DNA of 64,000 nucleotides from Clostridium sp. C8-1-8 (lineage in GTDB: Bacteria > Bacillota > Clostridia > Clostridiales > Clostridiaceae), in the NCBI RefSeq assembly GCF_009928445.1, contig NZ_JAABNO010000017.1, positions 55,919 through 119,918 of the forward strand. The letters run 5' to 3'. The notes under the pieces were generated by a model, which saw only the letters and a list, made by a program, of their open reading frames with translations, made no database searches and was not told the DNA's origin. Below are positions 55,640-63,946 of the stretch, one piece after another; within the stretch, counting starts at the first letter, position 1, and each line of letters begins with the position of its first letter. A program made the position numbers and the translations under genes.

Positions 55640-56182
55640 TTAATCTTCGTATTCAGGTTCTATTAATCCATAATCTCCATCTTTTCTCTTATAAACTACA
55701 TTTACCTGATTTGTATCTGCATCTTGAAAAACGAAAAAGTTATGTCCTATAAGTTCCATTTGCAAAACTGCTTCTTCTGCATTCATAGGTTTGATACCAA
55801 ATTTCTTGGTTTTCACTATTTGAGCTTCTTTTTCATCACCCTCTACATTAGGTACATTTTCAAAATTTATATATCTTACTGACTCTGCATTATTATATCT
55901 TCTTGAAAGCTTTGTTTTCTGCTTTCTTATTTGTCTTTCAATCTTTTCTTGTACTAAATCTATTGATTTGTACATGTCATCTGTTGATTCTTCACCTCTT
56001 AATATAGCACCATTAAAAGGTATTGTAACCTCTATAATTTGCCTATTTCTTTGTACACTTAATGTTGCTTTGGCTTCCACATTCGGAGTGAAATATTTCT
56101 CCAATTTAGAAATTTTCCTCTCAACCGCTTCCTTTAAAGGATTTGTTAATACTATGTTTTTTGCTAATACTGTAACTTTCAT
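55640..56182 (-). CDS. hpf: Ribosome hibernation promoting factor, long form
   Basis: The 180 residues have an N-terminal HPF/RaiA domain (about 1-100, VTVLAKNIVLTNPLKEAVER, ATLSVQRNRQIIEVTI) and a C-terminal dimerisation domain (about 120-180, AEEAVLQMELIGHNFFVFQD and VVYKRKDGDYGLIEPE). The long form links two ribosomes into a 100S dimer in stationary phase. RBS GAGAGGGG. The raiA structured RNA lies upstream on the same strand with its own terminator. Confidence 0.95.
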   Translation of the reverse strand: MKVTVLAKNIVLTNPLKEAVERKISKLEKYFTPNVEAKATLSVQRNRQIIEVTIPFNGAILRGEESTDDMYKSIDLVQEKIERQIRKQKTKLSRRYNNAESVRYINFENVPNVEGDEKEAQIVKTKKFGIKPMNAEEAVLQMELIGHNFFVFQDADTNQVNVVYKRKDGDYGLIEPEYED

Positions 56183-56500
56183 ATGGTCAGCCCCTCTCCT
56201 AATTAAAAGGTTATGTTATTATATTTTTATTTTTTCAAATCATATATTAAGATTATATTAAAATATATTAAATCTTTATATATAAATTAAATTTTGTAAA
56301 CCTTTTTTGTTTTTATTATAGTTAAATTTCTTTTGTTAATTTAATTTTACACAGTAACCTCAATAATGACAACTATAGTTTTTTGAATTTACAGAAAATT
56401 TAATAAACTTAAAGCTATTTATCTATGTTATTCTTCAATTTTCGTAGGCTTGTACATTTTTTTTATTTATATCAAAATACTTCTTAGTATAAATTTTTTA
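56183..56500. other. Intergenic region upstream of hpf
   Basis: AT-rich and probably carrying the hpf promoter. No ORF is supported. Repeat copy C begins at its distal end. Confidence 0.45.
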
Positions 56501-56645
56501 CGCATCTGCCTTTCCGAATGTATATGAGGAAAATTTGGCAGGCGAATATATTCTGTTTTTTACTGTCTATCTTAAAAAGCTATACTAGCCCTAGTATAAA
56601 TAGGTTTAGATAATAAAACTTTATATTTTTTTAGACAGTAAAAAA
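56501..56645 (-). repeat. Intergenic terminator-associated repeat, copy C
   Basis: It follows the raiA RNA terminator. Arms TTTTTTACTGTCT (56556-56568) and AGACAGTAAAAAA (56633-56645) pair perfectly and differ from copies A, B and D in a compensated way. The box is at 56501-56542 (GCATCTGCCTTTCC ... TTTGGCAGG). The minus-strand frame has stops. Confidence 0.7.
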
Positions 56646-56664
56646 GCAGCCTATAAAAGACTGC
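56639..56664 (-). terminator. Terminator of the raiA RNA
   Basis: Stem AGCAGTC / GGCTGCT followed by TTTTTT on the minus strand, between the raiA RNA and hpf. Confidence 0.85.
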
Positions 56665-56900
56665 TAATCAGCACAGTTGTGCAATTTTAAAAGCTAGTTG
56701 ACCTGGTCTTTGACCCCACACTCGCCTGCTGGAGCTTTTGCTACCCGGAATTAACCTCTCACTACTCACACTCTCAGTTTTACTGGCAGGACTTACCTCT
56801 AAGCCGCACCATGCTCATCAAAAACTTTTGTTTGACTTACGTGGATCGTTTCGCCTGCGACTGGCATCGACTTTCAACCACAAACCTAGCCTCTATAATA
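56665..56900 (-). ncRNA. raiA motif structured RNA
   Basis: This is a gene-sized GC-richer island between comFC and hpf (raiA), in the place where the raiA RNA motif is known in Clostridium. The minus strand begins GAGGCTAGGTTTGTGG. Internally it carries GTAAGTCCTGCC, GAGAGGTTAATTCCGGG and GGGGTCAAAGACCAGGTC, and ends before a terminator. There are many self-complementary segments and no coding frame. raiA RNAs are large structured RNAs reported in Firmicutes, linked to sporulation or solvent physiology. The assignment rests on location, size and local GC content rather than a covariance search. Confidence 0.72.
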
Positions 56901-56902
56901 TA

Positions 56903-57577
56903 TTATATATTACTTTTTGCAACAGTCAAGAGGATTACATTGTTAGCTCCACACTTTATTAGTGCATCCCTACAACTCATGACTGTTGCTCCAGTTGTAA
57001 GAACATCATCTATAAGTATCACATTTTTTCCAACTACTTCACTAGGTTCCACAACCTGGAACACACCATCCATATTTGCAAGTCGTTCATCTACAGCTAA
57101 CCTTTTTTGCTCTTTTACCTCTTTTAATCTTTTTAGAGTATCTACAAGTCTAATACCGCTCAAATTAGCTAATTCTTTGCCTAAAACTCTGCACTGGTTA
57201 TATCCCCTCTTCTTTATAGACACTTTAGAAGTGGGCACATATGTTATTATATCTCCACAAATATTCTCGCGGCTTATTTTATCAAAAAGTATCTTAGATA
57301 GAAATTCTGCACTTTCAAAATTAGCTGAATACTTTAGCTTTATTATAATTTCCTTAATTGTTCCAGAATAATATGCAGCACTAAAACACCTTATTTTCTT
57401 ATCTTTATCTAGATAATATTCACCATTTATATAAGATATATTATTTAGGCAGTTTTTACATACGTGTTCCTCTTCTATAGTTTCACCACAACTTATGCAG
57501 CTATCAAAGTGTGGATAGATAACCTCAAGAGTACACTGTAGTATATACTTAATTATTCTAATAAACCTTTTTCCCAC
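56903..57577 (-). CDS. comFC: ComFC-type phosphoribosyltransferase
   Basis: The 224 residues have an N-terminal zinc-finger-like Cys cluster (SCISCGETIEEEHVCKNC) and the PRPP-binding loop NVILIDDVLTTGATVMSC. ComFC is required for competence and DNA uptake in several Firmicutes. It overlaps the upstream ComFA-like gene by 25 nt, so translation is coupled. No full DNA-uptake machinery is visible in the window. Confidence 0.9.
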   Translation of the reverse strand: MGKRFIRIIKYILQCTLEVIYPHFDSCISCGETIEEEHVCKNCLNNISYINGEYYLDKDKKIRCFSAAYYSGTIKEIIIKLKYSANFESAEFLSKILFDKISRENICGDIITYVPTSKVSIKKRGYNQCRVLGKELANLSGIRLVDTLKRLKEVKEQKRLAVDERLANMDGVFQVVEPSEVVGKNVILIDDVLTTGATVMSCRDALIKCGANNVILLTVAKSNI

Positions 57578-58581
57578 GCAGTTTTATTAAACTCCCTTGC
57601 TAAGTCTTTTGCATATTCCATATTATTTGAAATCTCATTTGATAGTAAGATGACTTCTCCCTGAATCCCTCTTACCTTACCAACCTTTCCACATAAATAT
57701 ACAATCTTTTTATAATCATAAAACTTATCCTCAGCAAAATATATTACTATATCTATATTATCCAACTCTTCAAAGTACTTTCCTATTAGGTTGGTTACTA
57801 TCATAACTGGCTTATCTTTTATCTCATGTATCTTTTCGATTAATTTTAATTCATTACTATTTGTTATTTTTACAAGTTTCATTCTAGAGGAAACATTCAA
57901 TATACTGTTATAGTATTCATATACTATTTCAGTTTTTTCTTTGCATGGAGTATGAATAATTACTTTTCTATTATTTTCTCTAAACCACTTCAAATAATCG
58001 TAGAATAAATATGGTATATCTTTATTTAGATCTATCCTTGTAGTGATAATCCTAGGCTCAACAAAAGGCGTCATCCTAAAACAGTTACCAAGATGTATAC
58101 ATGGAGAATTAATAAAAACCAACTCGGTACTATATACTATGACTTTTTCTGCTCTTTTATATAAGAAATCTACGCAGTTTTGTATTTCAAGTCTGCTTTG
58201 TTTAGAAAAAGTAGTTATATCGTCATAAATTATCAAATCATAACTTTCATCTATAAATATTATATTTTCGTAGCTTACGAAATGTAGATAGGTATCGCTA
58301 TGGTCACCACCACTCCTAATAATTGAGTAACTTTTAAATCCAAAGGACAACTTTAGGTATTTAAGCATATCCTCATTTGCATTGCCATCCTGAGTTACAT
58401 AAAGCACCTTTTTTCCTTTAGATAGGATATTTATAACTATTTCTCTAAATATCCTAGACGTATTGTATGGAACTGTGATTATATTTAACAACTTGCATTC
58501 GTCTTTTTCATACCAATTATTTATTTTATTAATTGTATGATTTAATTCAATATATCTTTTATCCATCTCAATATTAACCAT
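57553..58581 (-). CDS. ComFA-like helicase-fold protein lacking the P-loop
   Basis: This 342-residue protein lies where comFA would stand, overlapping comFC. The two-domain helicase layout is recognisable (GKKVLYVTQDGNANEDMLKY, then KVIIHTPCKEKTE, and a C-terminal VYLCGKVGKVRGIQGEVILLS). However, the Walker A position reads VPYNTSRIF, with no GKT. The Walker B region is LIIYDDITTF. ATPase activity is therefore unlikely. RBS GAGGAG. It may be a regulatory or structural relic of ComFA, the DNA-translocating helicase. No other comF genes are in the window. Confidence 0.7.
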   Translation of the reverse strand: MVNIEMDKRYIELNHTINKINNWYEKDECKLLNIITVPYNTSRIFREIVINILSKGKKVLYVTQDGNANEDMLKYLKLSFGFKSYSIIRSGGDHSDTYLHFVSYENIIFIDESYDLIIYDDITTFSKQSRLEIQNCVDFLYKRAEKVIVYSTELVFINSPCIHLGNCFRMTPFVEPRIITTRIDLNKDIPYLFYDYLKWFRENNRKVIIHTPCKEKTEIVYEYYNSILNVSSRMKLVKITNSNELKLIEKIHEIKDKPVMIVTNLIGKYFEELDNIDIVIYFAEDKFYDYKKIVYLCGKVGKVRGIQGEVILLSNEISNNMEYAKDLAREFNKTAWEKGLLE

Positions 58582-58620
58582 ATTAACTCCTCACTTATTT
58601 AGATATATAAGCGTACCATT

Positions 58621-60870
58621 TTATTTCCCCTCATCTGGCACATCATTAAATGCATCATTAGATATAATATCTAAAATCCTCCACTTTAGTGAAGAATATC
58701 TTTCATTACTTCTTGTATTATCCACCATATACTTAAGAGCTTTTATTTCTCCCACTACAACAACTAACTCTTTTGCCCTTGTTATTCCAGTGTAGAGTAA
58801 ATTTCTATTCATAAGAAATGGTGATCCCATGTAGGAAGGCATTATAACTACAGGAAATTCACTTCCTTGACTTTTATGTATTGTTATTGCATAAGCCAAA
58901 TCCAATTCATCAAGGAATATATAATCATATTCTACTTTTCTTTCATCTTCAAATATAACTGTTAGAGTTCTATTTTCTTCATCTATAGAATCAATAACCC
59001 CCATATCACCATTAAATACTCCTATACCTTCATTTTCTCCAAATCCATTTATTCTAGTCCATTTTAAAGAATAATTATTTTTAGTTTGCATAACCTTGTC
59101 GCCTGCTCTAAAAATCATATCCTTCATTTGCTTTTCTTTCTTCTCCCTACTCTTAGGATTAAGAATTTCTTGAAGTCTATTGTTCAAGTTTGTAATTCCT
59201 AAAACACCTTTTTTCATAGGAGAAAGAATTTGTATATGTTTGAGTTTATCCCACTTTTTGTTATACTTTGGCAGCCTAGTATTTATTAAATCAATGACAG
59301 TTAAAAGTATAGTATCCATATCAACCTCTTTAATAAAAAAGAAGTCTTTGTCCTTGCCATTAAGTATTGGCATCTCCCCCTCATTTATTCTATGAGCGTT
59401 AGTTACAATCATACTTTCATTGCCCTGTCTAAATATTTTCTTCAGTCTTACAACCATTGTGAATTTACTTTCAATCAAGTCTGATAGCACATTTCCTGGG
59501 CCTACTGATGGCAGCTGATCCACATCTCCAACCATAATAAGCCTCGTTCCAACTTTTATAGCCTTTAAAAGTGTATTCATAAGAGTTATATCTATCATCG
59601 ATGCTTCGTCTACTATTACTACATCAGCCTCTAATGGTGACCCTTCATCCCTATCCAATGCAGATGTATCTTCATCATCCCTTACACCCATTTCTAAAAG
59701 TCTATGGATAGTTTTAGCTTCATGTCCCGTAGATTCCGTCATACGCTTAGCTGCTCTCCCTGTAGGGGCTCCAAGCATAACTCTAAGTCCTGCCTTTTCA
59801 TATATATCTATTATACACTTGATAATTGTAGTTTTTCCAGTTCCAGGCCCACCAGTAATTATTTCTATTCCATTGGTAAAAGCTCCTATTATGGCATCTT
59901 TTTGTGATTTTGCAAAGTTTATTCTATTTTTCTCTTCAAAACTCTCTATTTCAAACTCTAAATCTAGATTAATATTTTGAAAGTTACTTATAGCAAGAGT
60001 AAGTATCCTATTTGTAATGCCTAATTCACAATAATAATAGTATAGATTGAATACAGCTTCTATATCGTTTATCTTCTCAATTCTTATTTTCCCCTCTAGT
60101 GATGCATCATATATATTTTTTTCTATTATATTTTTATCTACTGTAAGTACTTCTGAAGCCTCTTTTATTAACAATTCCTTTGGCATAAAAGTATTTCCGC
60201 TAGCACAAAAATCATTTATTACGTATTTCAATCCACTTTGTATCCTAAAGGGTGAATCCGTTTCAATCCCTAAAGATCTAGCAATTTTATCTGAGGTTTT
60301 AAATCCAATCCCAGTTATCTCTTCACATAGTACATAAGGATTATCTTTTACAATATTTATAGAGTTTCCTCCAAATCTCTTATAAATCTTTAAGCATTGA
60401 TTGGTAGTAACTCCATGTTCCTGGAAAAACATCATAATATTCTTGAGTTCCCTCTGTGATACATAGGACTCAATTATTAGATCAAGTTTCTTTTTACCGA
60501 TTCCCTCTATTTCACCTAATCTTTCTATATTACTATCCATTATTTCAAGAGTCTTTTCACCAAATCTTTTTATTATCTTTTTCGCAGTTATAGGTCCTAT
60601 TCCATAAATTAAGCCAGATGCTAAATACTTTTCTATAGCTTCTACAGTGTTAGGTAATATTTCTTCACATTCCTCAATCTTAAACTGTCTACCAAACTGC
60701 TTATGTAATATCCAGTCTCCCTTTAGCTCTAGGTTTTGCCCCTCTCCAATGTATGGTACTATTCCTACTGCAGTTATAAGAGCTTTATCAGCTTTTATCT
60801 TTGTTACAACATATCCATTCTCATCGTTTTTATAAACTATTGCATCAACTATTCCTCTTATAACTTCCAT
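58621..60870 (-). CDS. recD2: ATP-dependent 5'-3' DNA helicase RecD2
   Basis: In this 749-residue protein an N-terminal OB fold and helix-hairpin-helix region (YGIGPITAKKIIKRFGEK, IEGIGKKKLDLI) precede the SF1 motor. Motifs are Walker A GGPGTGKTTIIKC, GAPTGRAAKRMTE, VIVDEASMID, QLPSVGPGN and the C-terminal AITIHKSQGSEFPVVIMP and LLYTGITRAKELVVVVG. RecD2 acts in DNA repair independently of RecBC. RBS AGGAGAG. It is upstream of the comF-type pair by 39 nt and is probably co-transcribed. Confidence 0.95.
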   Translation of the reverse strand: MEVIRGIVDAIVYKNDENGYVVTKIKADKALITAVGIVPYIGEGQNLELKGDWILHKQFGRQFKIEECEEILPNTVEAIEKYLASGLIYGIGPITAKKIIKRFGEKTLEIMDSNIERLGEIEGIGKKKLDLIIESYVSQRELKNIMMFFQEHGVTTNQCLKIYKRFGGNSINIVKDNPYVLCEEITGIGFKTSDKIARSLGIETDSPFRIQSGLKYVINDFCASGNTFMPKELLIKEASEVLTVDKNIIEKNIYDASLEGKIRIEKINDIEAVFNLYYYYCELGITNRILTLAISNFQNINLDLEFEIESFEEKNRINFAKSQKDAIIGAFTNGIEIITGGPGTGKTTIIKCIIDIYEKAGLRVMLGAPTGRAAKRMTESTGHEAKTIHRLLEMGVRDDEDTSALDRDEGSPLEADVVIVDEASMIDITLMNTLLKAIKVGTRLIMVGDVDQLPSVGPGNVLSDLIESKFTMVVRLKKIFRQGNESMIVTNAHRINEGEMPILNGKDKDFFFIKEVDMDTILLTVIDLINTRLPKYNKKWDKLKHIQILSPMKKGVLGITNLNNRLQEILNPKSREKKEKQMKDMIFRAGDKVMQTKNNYSLKWTRINGFGENEGIGVFNGDMGVIDSIDEENRTLTVIFEDERKVEYDYIFLDELDLAYAITIHKSQGSEFPVVIMPSYMGSPFLMNRNLLYTGITRAKELVVVVGEIKALKYMVDNTRSNERYSSLKWRILDIISNDAFNDVPDEGK

Positions 60871-61179
60871 GCTATCTCTCCTAGTTTTGGTATATTCTAT
60901 TATAGATTATATCACAACATCTAATTATTAAATAATTACAGAATAATTTCAACACAAACTAAATATTAAAGGTTATTCCTATAATCTAGATTTAGTATTA
61001 TTATAGAAATATACCACTATATATCTCAAATATAGGTTTCCATTACGAAAACTTGGTTTATGACTGTTGAAAAATCATGCACTTACGAACTTTTAGAGCA
61101 TGCATAAATTAATAGTTGAAGTTGGAACTCTATAAATATATATATTGTAATAAGAAATTTTATATAACGAGGTGAATTT
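60871..61179. other. Divergent region between recD2 and nagA
   Basis: No gene or strong motif was seen. It should hold both promoters. Confidence 0.4.
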
Positions 61180-62322
61180 ATGCTACTTATTAAGAATATT
61201 AGAATTATCTTCTTAGATAATATAAATGAAGGTTCTATACTTATTGAAAATAATCGTATTAAAGCCATAAACCCTTCATATGACATTGATTGTGATGTAA
61301 TTGACGGAAAAGGACTATATTTATCTCCCGGCTTTATAGATGTTCATATACATGGCGCTGGAGGATACGATACCATGGATGGAACTTATACGGCATTAAA
61401 TGAAATATCTAAAACCATAGTTAAACACGGTACTACATCATTTTTACCTACAACAATGACTGTATCAGCTGATGATATAAATAAATCTGTTGAAAGTATA
61501 GCTTATGCCATTAAAGAAGGTACTGATGGTGCAAATATATTAGGTGTTCATCTAGAAGGGCCTTTTATTAGTCCTGACATGATAGGTGCTCAAAATCCTA
61601 GCTTTATCTTAAAACCTACCATAGAAAACTTCGATAAAATAGTTGGAGATAACATTAGAATAGTTAAAGCAATAACAATTGCTCCAGAAGTTGATGGAGC
61701 AAAAGAGTTAATTAAGTTCTTACATCAACATGATATTGTAGTGTCAATTGGACATAGCAAGGCCACCTATGTAGAAGCTGTAGATGCTATTAATACTGGT
61801 GCATCTCACTCAACCCATCTGTTTAATGCCATGACACCACTTCATCATAGGGAGCCTGGGGTAGTTGGTGCAATCTTTGATACAGATATAACCACAGAAA
61901 CTATATCTGACGGCATACATATAGCCTATCCATCTCTAAGGTCTGCCTATAGAATTAAAGGATTAGATAAGGTGCTATTAGTTTCTGATGCTATGATGGC
62001 CTGCTGTATGCCTGATGGCGATTACTCTTTGGGTGGTCAGAAAGTGATAGTGAAAGAAGGAGCTGCTAGACTAACAAGTGGTGCCTTGGCTGGTTCCGTA
62101 TTAACACTAGATAAAGCAGTACAAAATGTTAAATGTAATACAAACTATGCTTTAAATGAAGTAATAAAGATGGCTACATATAATGCTGCAAAACATTGCA
62201 AAGTTGAAAATAAAAAAGGCCTTATTAAAGAAGGCTATGATGCAGATTTAATATTATTCGACGATAATATTAATATAAAACTAGCATTAGTAAATGGTAA
62301 AATTGTTTATAATGATATCTAG
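61180..62322 (+). CDS. nagA: N-acetylglucosamine-6-phosphate deacetylase
   Basis: The 380 residues show the amidohydrolase fold: metal motif GFIDVHIHGAGGYDTMDG, GVHLEGPFISPDMIGAQNP, SIGHSKATY, and THLFNAMTPLHHREPGVVG. It removes acetate from GlcNAc-6-P in amino-sugar catabolism or cell-wall recycling. RBS GAGGTG. nagB and a transporter are absent nearby. It is followed by a terminator that abuts metK. Confidence 0.95.
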   Translation: MLLIKNIRIIFLDNINEGSILIENNRIKAINPSYDIDCDVIDGKGLYLSPGFIDVHIHGAGGYDTMDGTYTALNEISKTIVKHGTTSFLPTTMTVSADDINKSVESIAYAIKEGTDGANILGVHLEGPFISPDMIGAQNPSFILKPTIENFDKIVGDNIRIVKAITIAPEVDGAKELIKFLHQHDIVVSIGHSKATYVEAVDAINTGASHSTHLFNAMTPLHHREPGVVGAIFDTDITTETISDGIHIAYPSLRSAYRIKGLDKVLLVSDAMMACCMPDGDYSLGGQKVIVKEGAARLTSGALAGSVLTLDKAVQNVKCNTNYALNEVIKMATYNAAKHCKVENKKGLIKEGYDADLILFDDNINIKLALVNGKIVYNDI

Positions 62323-62348
62323 ATTGAAATTATATTGATTAAAAAAAT

Positions 62349-62377
62349 AAAAGATGCTGCTAAAGGCAGCATCTTTT
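62349..62377. terminator. Bidirectional terminator between nagA and metK
   Basis: Stem AAAAGATGCTGC / GCAGCATCTTTT. It reaches the metK stop codon. Confidence 0.92.
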
Positions 62378-63559
62378 CTATATATATTTCTTTATTTCTT
62401 CAACTTTATCTAATTGTTCCCATGGAAGATTAACATCTGTTCTTCCAAAATGCCCGTATGCAGCAGTTTGCTTAAATATAGGTCTTCTAAGATCTAAATC
62501 TCTTATTATTGCACCTGGTCTTAAGTCAAAAACTTTACCTACTATTTCAACTATCTTATCATCTGCAATTTTTCCTGTTCCAAATGTATCTACTTCAATA
62601 GAAACTGGCTTAGCAACTCCAATTGCATATGCTAGTTCTATCTCTAACTTATCAGCTACACCAGCCGCAACAAGATTTTTTGCTACCCATCTAGCTGCAT
62701 AGGCTGCAGATCTATCAACTTTAGTTGGATCTTTTCCTGAGAAAGCTCCGCCTCCATGTCTTCCATATCCACCGTAGGTATCAACTATTATCTTTCTTCC
62801 AGTTAAACCACTATCACCTTGTGGCCCACCTATTACAAATCTACCAGTTGGATTTATATAATACTTTGTATTTTCATCTAATAATTCTGCTGGAACTACT
62901 GCCTTTATAACATGTTCCTTTATATCATTTTCAATTTGCTCTTGAGAAACTTCTGGTCCATGTTGTGTAGAAACAACTATTGCATCTATTCTAACAGGCT
63001 TATTATCTTCATACTCAACTGTTACTTGTGTCTTTCCATCTGGTCTTAGATAAGCTAAAGTACCATTCTTTCTTACTTCGCTTAATCTTCTTGATAATTT
63101 ATGTGCAGTAGCTATAGGCATAGGCATAAACTCAGCAGTTTCATTTGTAGCAAAACCAAACATCATACCTTGGTCTCCTGCACCTACTGCTTCAATTTTA
63201 TCCATCTCACCTTTTTTTGATTCTAAAGCTTCATCTACACCCATAGCTATATCAGCTGATTGCTCATCTATTGAAGTAAGTACAGCACATGTATCACAAT
63301 CAAATCCATATTTAGCTCTGTCATAGCCTATTTCTCTTACAGTTTGTCTTACTATCTTAGGTATATCTACGTAGCAGTTAGTTGATATTTCTCCCATTAC
63401 CACTACCATTCCTGTAGTTACTGCTGTCTCACAAGCAACTCTAGCATTAGGATCCTTTTCTAATATAGCATCTAATATTCCGTCGGAAACTTGATCACAG
63501 ATTTTATCTGGATGTCCTTCTGTAACTGATTCTGAGGTAAATAATCTTTTCATACACAT
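62378..63559 (-). CDS. metK: S-adenosylmethionine synthetase
   Basis: The 393 residues begin [20 protein letters not shown] (from ATG 63553; ATG 63559 adds two residues). They carry [32 protein letters not shown] and [19 protein letters not shown], giving MAT activity (Met + ATP to SAM). A strong SD AAGGGAGG lies about 30 nt ahead of the ATG. The gap can fold as TTAACTGT/ACAGTTAA, and an in-frame CTG at 63583 sits at the right SD distance. The actual start is therefore uncertain. Expression is repressed by SAM through the upstream SAM-I riboswitch. Confidence 0.95.
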   Translation of the reverse strand: MCMKRLFTSESVTEGHPDKICDQVSDGILDAILEKDPNARVACETAVTTGMVVVMGEISTNCYVDIPKIVRQTVREIGYDRAKYGFDCDTCAVLTSIDEQSADIAMGVDEALESKKGEMDKIEAVGAGDQGMMFGFATNETAEFMPMPIATAHKLSRRLSEVRKNGTLAYLRPDGKTQVTVEYEDNKPVRIDAIVVSTQHGPEVSQEQIENDIKEHVIKAVVPAELLDENTKYYINPTGRFVIGGPQGDSGLTGRKIIVDTYGGYGRHGGGAFSGKDPTKVDRSAAYAARWVAKNLVAAGVADKLEIELAYAIGVAKPVSIEVDTFGTGKIADDKIVEIVGKVFDLRPGAIIRDLDLRRPIFKQTAAYGHFGRTDVNLPWEQLDKVEEIKKYI

Positions 63560-63618
63560 CTTAACTGTCTTTTTTATAAACAGTTAATGCCTCCCTTCAT
63601 AATACTTTTATTTTTTGT

Positions 63619-63760
63619 GTATCTGCCTTTTCTCAATGTAAGTAAAGAAATTCTAGCAGGCGACGCACTTTTTTATTCTTTCTCTTACACTTGTATTAAA
63701 CTTTACAAGCATATTCATCCACAACTTCATCTACGATATAAACTTCTAAAGAATAAAAAA
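63619..63760 (-). repeat. Intergenic terminator-associated repeat, copy D (in the metK leader)
   Basis: It lies between the SAM riboswitch terminator and the metK SD. Arms TTTTTTATTCTTT (63669-63681) and AAAGAATAAAAAA (63748-63760) pair perfectly. The box at 63619-63660 keeps GTATCTGCCTTTTCT ... CTAGCAGG. The inter-arm sequence is unlike that of the other copies. Confidence 0.65.
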
Positions 63761-63780
63761 ATCTCTTCAAAGAAGAGATT
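63754..63780 (-). terminator. Terminator of the SAM-I riboswitch
   Basis: Stem AATCTCTTC / GAAGAGATT followed by TTTTTT on the minus strand. Confidence 0.88.
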
Positions 63781-63789
63781 ACATTTCAT

Positions 63790-63893
63790 CTCTCTTATCT
63801 CGCAGATTTACTGCAGGAATTGGCACCATAATGCATTAGCACCGGTTGCCGGGTTTCATAGGGCCCTTTCCCTCCACCTCTCTTGATAAGAGT
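63790..63893 (-). ncRNA. SAM-I riboswitch (S box)
   Basis: Minus-strand aptamer with P1 CTCTTATCAAGAGAGG ... GATAAGAGAG and the core GTGGAGGGA. GGCCC...ATGAAACCCGGCAACC and GGTGCCAATTCCTGCAG follow. With the adjacent terminator it lowers metK expression when SAM is high. A weak promoter, TTGTAT at 63920-63915 and TATTTA at 63898-63893, may start the leader. Confidence 0.97.
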
Positions 63894-63918
63894 AAATATT
63901 AAATTGTTTTATTCATAC

Positions 63919-63945
63919 AAAAAAGACACCACTATAAGTGTCTTG
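63919..63945 (-). terminator. Terminator of the tRNA-Tyr gene
   Basis: Stem AAGACACTTATA / AGTGGTGTCTT followed by TTTTTG on the minus strand. Confidence 0.85.
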
Positions 63946-63946
63946 T

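Noticed and set aside
56665..56900. RNase P RNA, SRP RNA or cobalamin riboswitch
   Set aside because: A GAGGTAAGTCC-like string hinted at RNase P, but the segment is too short and lacks the other conserved cores. SRP and cobalamin core motifs are also missing.
56738..57371. Plus-strand ORFs across the raiA RNA and comFC
   Set aside because: They overlap a structured RNA and a real gene on the other strand and have no SD or domain.
61083..61286. Minus-strand ORF of 67 codons at the nagA start
   Set aside because: It overlaps nagA in antisense without an SD.
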